Shown here in pieces: positions 59,576 through 64,000 of a DNA stretch of 64,000 nt. The stretch comes from Dasypus novemcinctus (lineage: Eukaryota > Chordata > Mammalia > Cingulata > Dasypodidae), in NCBI RefSeq assembly GCF_030445035.2, contig NC_080680.1, positions 116,152,228-116,216,227 of the forward strand, given 5' to 3'. The translations under genes and the position numbers were made by a program. The notes beneath the pieces are model-generated. The model was not told where the DNA came from, searched no databases, and was given only the letters and a program-made list of their open reading frames with translations. Each line of letters opens with the position of its first letter. Within the stretch, counting starts at the first letter, position 1.

Positions 59576-59739
59576 GCTTGAATAAAAGAATAATAGATTA
59601 GAAAGTGGAGGTATGAGTTTTGTAGTCTTGAATAGTTACAGAAGTGCTCCAGATTTGGCTTAAGAGTGGACTACCTCAGCTAGGACCAAATCTTATCTAT
59701 ATTTTTGAAAGTCAATGTGTCTAAATGTCAATATATCCA

Positions 59740-61650
59740 TACATGTATGCTGCCACATGTGGATGGTAAGTCATGATATGTTCATTGAAAATTATGCTAA
59801 ATAGCTTATGTTTCATTGGACTTGCAACAAAATGGGTTTCTTCATCAGATGGTCAACATACAAATTAAAATGATAATTTTTACTCTAGGTCTTTAACAGT
59901 GATAGAGATTCTTGCTTCTTTTACAGGACAAAAAAATTCCAAATCCATAATGACTATCTATCCCAGTCAAGAATCTTGGTATCTGTTTGATGCCACAGAT
60001 AATCAGTCCATATGACACACTTGCCAGCTATGGTCCTGCCTGATTCCTCTTGGTAGGTGATCCATAGTTGCATCTAGTTTTGTTGCCAAACAGAAAAATT
60101 GCTAATCACATTTTGGAATTCTGATACATCTTATTTCCCATACATTGTTGCATTGCTTGAATGTATTTCTGATCTCATCTCCTATTGCAATTATATTGAC
60201 TACTGTCTAAGAACTGGTAAATATTCATACCCTAAAATGTTATCTATTTCCACTTCTGAGTGAGGAACACTTCTCTTAATTATGCCCTTTGAATTGATTT
60301 GCATTTTCCTTCTTCAGTCAAAAGTGTTGCCATCAAATGGTCACAATACAGCTACCTTCTAACTTTGGTCTACCATTTGGAAACCATGCTTGATTGGCTT
60401 CCTCTTATAACTGATCATGAAGAAGCTCCCTTTCAAATATGGAGAGTAATTCTTCAATTTTAATTTGGTGCCCAGAGACATAGAAGTCCCTTTCTCATGT
60501 AGCCAGTGAGTATCCCAACTGCTCCTCCCATCACCTGTTCTTGAACATATCATTTTCATTTAGTGAATGAAGTTTTCTGTGCATCTCTTAGTGTTACAAT
60601 GTTGTTCTAATGTAACATCATGGATACTTCAGATCTCAAATAATTTAATTCACATAAATAGCAGAAGCAGCTATAAGGAAAGCCAAAAAGGGCAGAATTC
60701 TAGTGGGTGGTGATGACTGACTGTCATAGGAATTAGTCAAATTCTATGGTAAACCTGATTGCAATTTTCTGGAGTTTCTAATATCTTTTGAGCATTGGGA
60801 TCTTAGAAGAATGGTTTTGGCAATGGTTCTTGGAAGTTATGATCATCATTAAATTTTAGCTTTGTTTCCTGGTGTCTAGGAGTAGATTAGCTAAAACGGT
60901 AACTCTGTTAGTCTGGTCTTCAGATTGAGATATTCTTATAACATCAACATAATGAATAACAACATGTTTCTATTTCATCAAACACATGTCTCTGTGGCAA
61001 ATAAGTAGGGAAGTTTAAATATCCTTGTGGCGGGAAACAGACTTTGGCCCAGTGGTTAGGGCGTCTATCTACTACATGGGAGGTCCACGGTTCAAACCCG
61101 GGGCCTCCTTGACCCGTGTGGAGCTGGCCCATGCACAGTGCTGATGCGCGCAAGGAGTGCCCTGCCATGCAGGGGTGTCCCCTGCGTAGGGGAGCCCCAC
61201 GCGCAAGGAGTGCACCCGTGAGGAGCCGCGCAGCACGAAAGAAAGTGCAGCCTGCCCAGGAATGGCGCCGCCCACACTTCCCGTGCTGCTGATGACAACA
61301 GAAGCGGACAAAGAAACCAGACGCAGCAGAAAGACACAGAAAACAGACAACTGGGGGAGGGGAGGGGAATTAAATAAATAAAAATAAATCTTAAAAAAAA
61401 AAATCCTTGTGGCTGTACCATAAATTCTGTATGGATGCAAATTGTCTTAGGCTTTCTTCTGAGACAGAAATTGAATAATAAACTGTTAGCCAAATTGTTT
61501 GGAGAATACCCACCTCCCTTAAATTCATGCACATGAAAATTGTTAGCATCATATAGCATCATATTAGTCACAACTATCATTATTTGAATGACCTCCTTAT
61601 TCTGTCCTCTATAACATGCAGTTAAACCCCAGAGTACATCAGTTTACAGA
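59740..61650 (-). pseudogene. Degenerate endogenous retrovirus pol (RT to integrase), ERVL/class III-like
   Basis: Minus-strand translation in shifting frames gives retroviral pol features in the right order. At about 61500-61474 there is a reverse-transcriptase patch reading NNLANSLL. A PQGY patch lies at 61030-61020, now split by a SINE. A degraded YxDD box reads HYVDV at about 60948-60934. A connecting patch follows at 60500-60370. Next comes an integrase patch, TGIDSHYG, at about 59970-59945, and then SDEETHF at about 59847-59827. The frame breaks several times and catalytic positions are altered, so it cannot make an enzyme. No LTRs, gag or env were identified around it. The class is inferred from overall resemblance. 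Confidence 0.7.
61032..61402 (+). mobile_element. DAS-type SINE inside ERV pol
   Basis: Sense copy; A-box TGGCCCAGTGGTTAGG at 61045-61060 and B-box GGTTCAAACCC at 61089-61099, with an (AAATAAAT)n poly(A) end. The 11-bp target-site duplication ATCCTTGTGGC lies at 61021-61031 and 61403-61413. It has one of the best-kept tRNA-like promoters in the window. Confidence 0.95.
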
Positions 61651-62270
61651 CCATATTTGAATACTAAACAGGAAGTTTTGAAGTAATATGCAAATATCGC
61701 TAATTAAGGCCAAATTTCTTGATGAGCCCCAGGTCAACCTTAGTAGTTACTTCATTATTCTCTTAGTTTTTCAGTCCACTTTAAATTAATGATCTGAAAA
61801 CTTTCCCTTGGTTTATTTTTGCTGCGGTGTTTTCATCACTTTTGTTTTTATTTTACTTCTGAATATTCCTAATATATATTCCCCATCTTTAAATTTCATT
61901 TGGATGAGCTAAGCTGGTAGATCCATGTCAACCTTGCACACATCACTCTGCCTTCCCAACCATAATGTCAGAAAAAGAATCCCAGCAGTTGGATGATTTC
62001 TATCACAGCATTAATCAACACTGGTTCAAAGGCATAAAATTAAGGGAAATGTTAGAATCATCATACAGTCCATCTACCTTGCATTTACATCTATTTCATT
62101 GTAGTCATCAGGTTGTGTTATATATGTTATGCTATAGGTCTCTTTTTTCCACTATGTTCAGATCTCTTTGAGGACAGAGTTTATAAAACCCTATCACTTT
62201 GTTGTGATGCATACTCTGAAATGTAACCTAAAGATAATAATGAATATGAACATATTTTATGAACTCTAAA
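61651..62270. other. No recognisable feature
   Basis: May contain upstream debris of the ERV, but no motif was recognised. Confidence 0.35.
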
Positions 62271-62419
62271 ATGCAGTTGGGGAGAGGGAGGCAAGATGGC
62301 ATTGGTTTAAGTGGACACTCACTATCTCTCTCACAAAAAACAGCTAAGAAGAGGCAAGATCCTGCCTGTGTGAGCTGTTTTGAGAACCCACAGAGCAGGA
62401 GGCTTTAGGGCATTGATCT

Positions 62420-62439
62420 GGGGGGGGGGGGGAGGGGGG
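62420..62439 (+). repeat. Poly(G) tract in the L1 5' UTR
   Basis: Twelve or more G, then A, then six G: a candidate G-quadruplex former and assembly-error site. Confidence 0.9.
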
Positions 62440-63097
62440 AACAGGACAAAGACATAAAAAACCCAAGGGAAAACCAGGAGCTTCTTGCCCCAGTGGCTGG
62501 AAATGGCAGGGTGCTAAGCCCCACCCTCAAGGCAAAAAGCCCCTGCAAACCCCCAGACTCCCACCAGCCACCGAGAAGGAGGGAGCATTCTCTGGGAGTA
62601 GGAGGGTTCTGGCGAAGGGTAAAGAGGGGTTTCCTTTCTGTGGGTTTGGTTACCTGGACCCCCTTTGAACTTTAGGGAGCATAACAGCTTGCAAGAGGTG
62701 GCCCCGGAAGAGGGGAGAGGTGAATCAGCTTAGGCAGCTTGATTTACCTAGCCAATTTGGGAGACAGGAAGTCGGGCTGGGCAGGGCAGAGCTTGGCAAT
62801 GGACTGGTCTAGTGCTGAAATCTATCAAAATTCCAACTCCCCTAAGGGAGGTAGGCAGCAGGAAGCACTTAATACCCTTCCAAGGGTCTATTTAGGGTCC
62901 CCTGGAAGGAGGAGGAGGTTTGGAAGATAAGATTCATTTCTCTGCAGTGAGATTGGATACTAGGGTCTCATTTGAATTTCAGAAGGAAACTCAACATGAC
63001 CAGGAGAGGTGAGGGGGAATCTGATCAGACTATTGTGTCCTGCTGCCCTGGGAAAGAAAGCAGTAAGAATAGAAAGAGGGCAGGGACAGATAGACTC

Positions 63098-63384
63098 TTT
63101 TTTTTTTTTTATTAAAATTATTTATTTTTAAAAATTACATTCAAAAAATATGAGGTCCCAATCAACCCCACCGCCCCCACCCCCCACTCCCCCCACAGCA
63201 ACACTCTCTCCCACCGTCGTGACACATCCACCGCACCCGGTAAGTACATCTCTGAACATCACTGCACCCCATAGTTGATGGTCCACATCATAGCCCACAC
63301 TCTCCCATGTTCCATCCAGTGGGCCCTGGGGGGATCTACAATGTCCCGTAATTGTCCGTGAAGCACCACCCAGGACAACTCTTA
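63098..63384 (-). mobile_element. Young L1 3' end, antisense, inserted in the L1 5' UTR
   Basis: Poly(T), TATGAGGTCCCAATCAACCCC, a C-rich tract, GTAAGTACATCTCTGAACATC and CCAGTGGGCCCTGG match the reverse of the 36220 copy. Few differences, so relatively young. The target-site duplication is short (ACTCTT) and uncertain. Confidence 0.88.
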
Positions 63385-64000
63385 ATCAGCAGGAATCTAC
63401 CCACCTGCAGAGTCAAACCTGCCCTAGGGAAAGTGACTGGATAGCTCTCTAGCTAACAGACTCAACGAGAAAATTTATCTCAGTGAAGGCTCTGCTTTGA
63501 ATATATGAATTCCCTGGTTCAGTTCCCAGCTCTCCTTAGAGCAGTGATCTTCCAGGTTTATCAAATACCCAGCTGATACTTTAGGACAGGGAATACATAG
63601 TAATTTTGTATTAACTTCTCTTGGGTCTCTTATTTTTCTTAAAAAAGGTATCTTTTTAAAAAAATTTAACAGTTTAATCACTGAAATCCAATTCAAAGCC
63701 TGCAGAGGGGGAGTCTGCAGGGCAATCGATTGATAAACACCGGCAGCCTGAGAAGCTCTTCAGGGGTCTAAGAGGAAAGGCTGTTTTTCCTAAGTTTTTG
63801 TTTGCTTGCTTGGTTGAGTGTTTTTTGTTCTTTTTTCCCATTTTATTCTTCACCCCATTTAAAAAAAAAAAAATAGGTGCTGCTGTATTGTTTCTTGTTT
63901 GCTGTGTTTCCCCCTATCTTTGTTTCCCCCCTTTTTTTGTATAACAATTTTGTCTACCTACACTATTTCTTTTTCTTCCTTCATTTTCCTATCTTCTGCT

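Larger units (their letters stand above)
62275..64000 (+). mobile_element. 5' end of a long L1 (5' UTR), continues past the window
   Basis: GGGAGAGGGAGGCAAGATGGC starts the element; CAAGATGGC is a YY1-type motif, which mammalian L1 5' UTRs carry near their first bases. It is followed by about 1.4 kb of GC-richer, ORF-poor sequence and a pyrimidine-rich end (63790-64000). This is the only L1 here that keeps its 5' end. The window stops before any ORF1. An antisense L1 tail is inserted at 63098. Confidence 0.65.

Noticed and set aside
61045-61100. True tRNA gene at the SINE head
   Set aside because: A and B boxes are present, but the head continues into a SINE body with a poly(A) tail and target duplication, so it is a SINE promoter.

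Overview
The window is eukaryotic, mammalian, gene-poor and repeat-rich. The best clue to the organism is a family of tRNA-headed SINEs of about 350-430 bp: a tRNA-like head with A and B boxes, a GC-rich middle, a purine-rich end and an (AAATAAAT)n/poly(A) tail. I recognise them as the DAS-SINEs described from armadillo, so I infer a xenarthran, most likely Dasypus (nine-banded armadillo). Many 3' ends of a lineage-specific L1 family, with a G-rich tract just before the poly(A), fit this. There is no bacterial-style gene organisation, no CRISPR array and no rRNA.

Only two genes can be supported. Both are intact, single-coding-exon olfactory receptors of family 13 on the minus strand: one at 6003-6944 (313 aa, closest in feel to OR13F/13D types) and one at 50530-51492 (320 aa, OR13C-like). 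Each has a splice-acceptor-like site just upstream of its ATG and an AATAAA downstream of its stop. They look like two members of a class II OR cluster, as on human 9q31, where each receptor would be expressed in its own olfactory sensory neurons.

Everything else is intergenic. 0.6-5 kb: a degraded segment (590-2115) with a diverged partner at 21.7-23.1 kb, each followed by a C-rich degenerate tandem tract. 7-13 kb: SINEs, MIRs, a 5'-inverted L1 and a SINE inserted inside another SINE. 15-18 kb: a layered nest of an ancient repeat, L1s, an unclassified insertion and two SINEs, with a perfect hairpin and a (TG)n(GA)n tract at its end. 20-29 kb: L1, MIR and L2 debris. 29.8-39.6 kb: a long antisense L1, a solo LTR with a 6-bp target duplication, and a sense L1 carrying both a SINE with apparent 3' transduction and a 48-bp micro-insertion of an L1 tail. 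40-49 kb: L1 pieces, MER5A and MIR. 52-56 kb: more L1 ends. 59.7-61.65 kb: the broken pol region of an endogenous retrovirus (ERVL/class III-like), split by a SINE. 62.3-64 kb: the 5' end of a long L1 running off the window.

I found no convincing new molecular system. The most interesting signals are structural: the diverged duplication flanking the OR genes, the SINE-linked transduction, the very short L1 insertion, the templated hairpin and the retroviral pol relic. All family assignments come from reading the sequence and were not database-checked; repeat boundaries are approximate unless a target-site duplication (TSD) is given.
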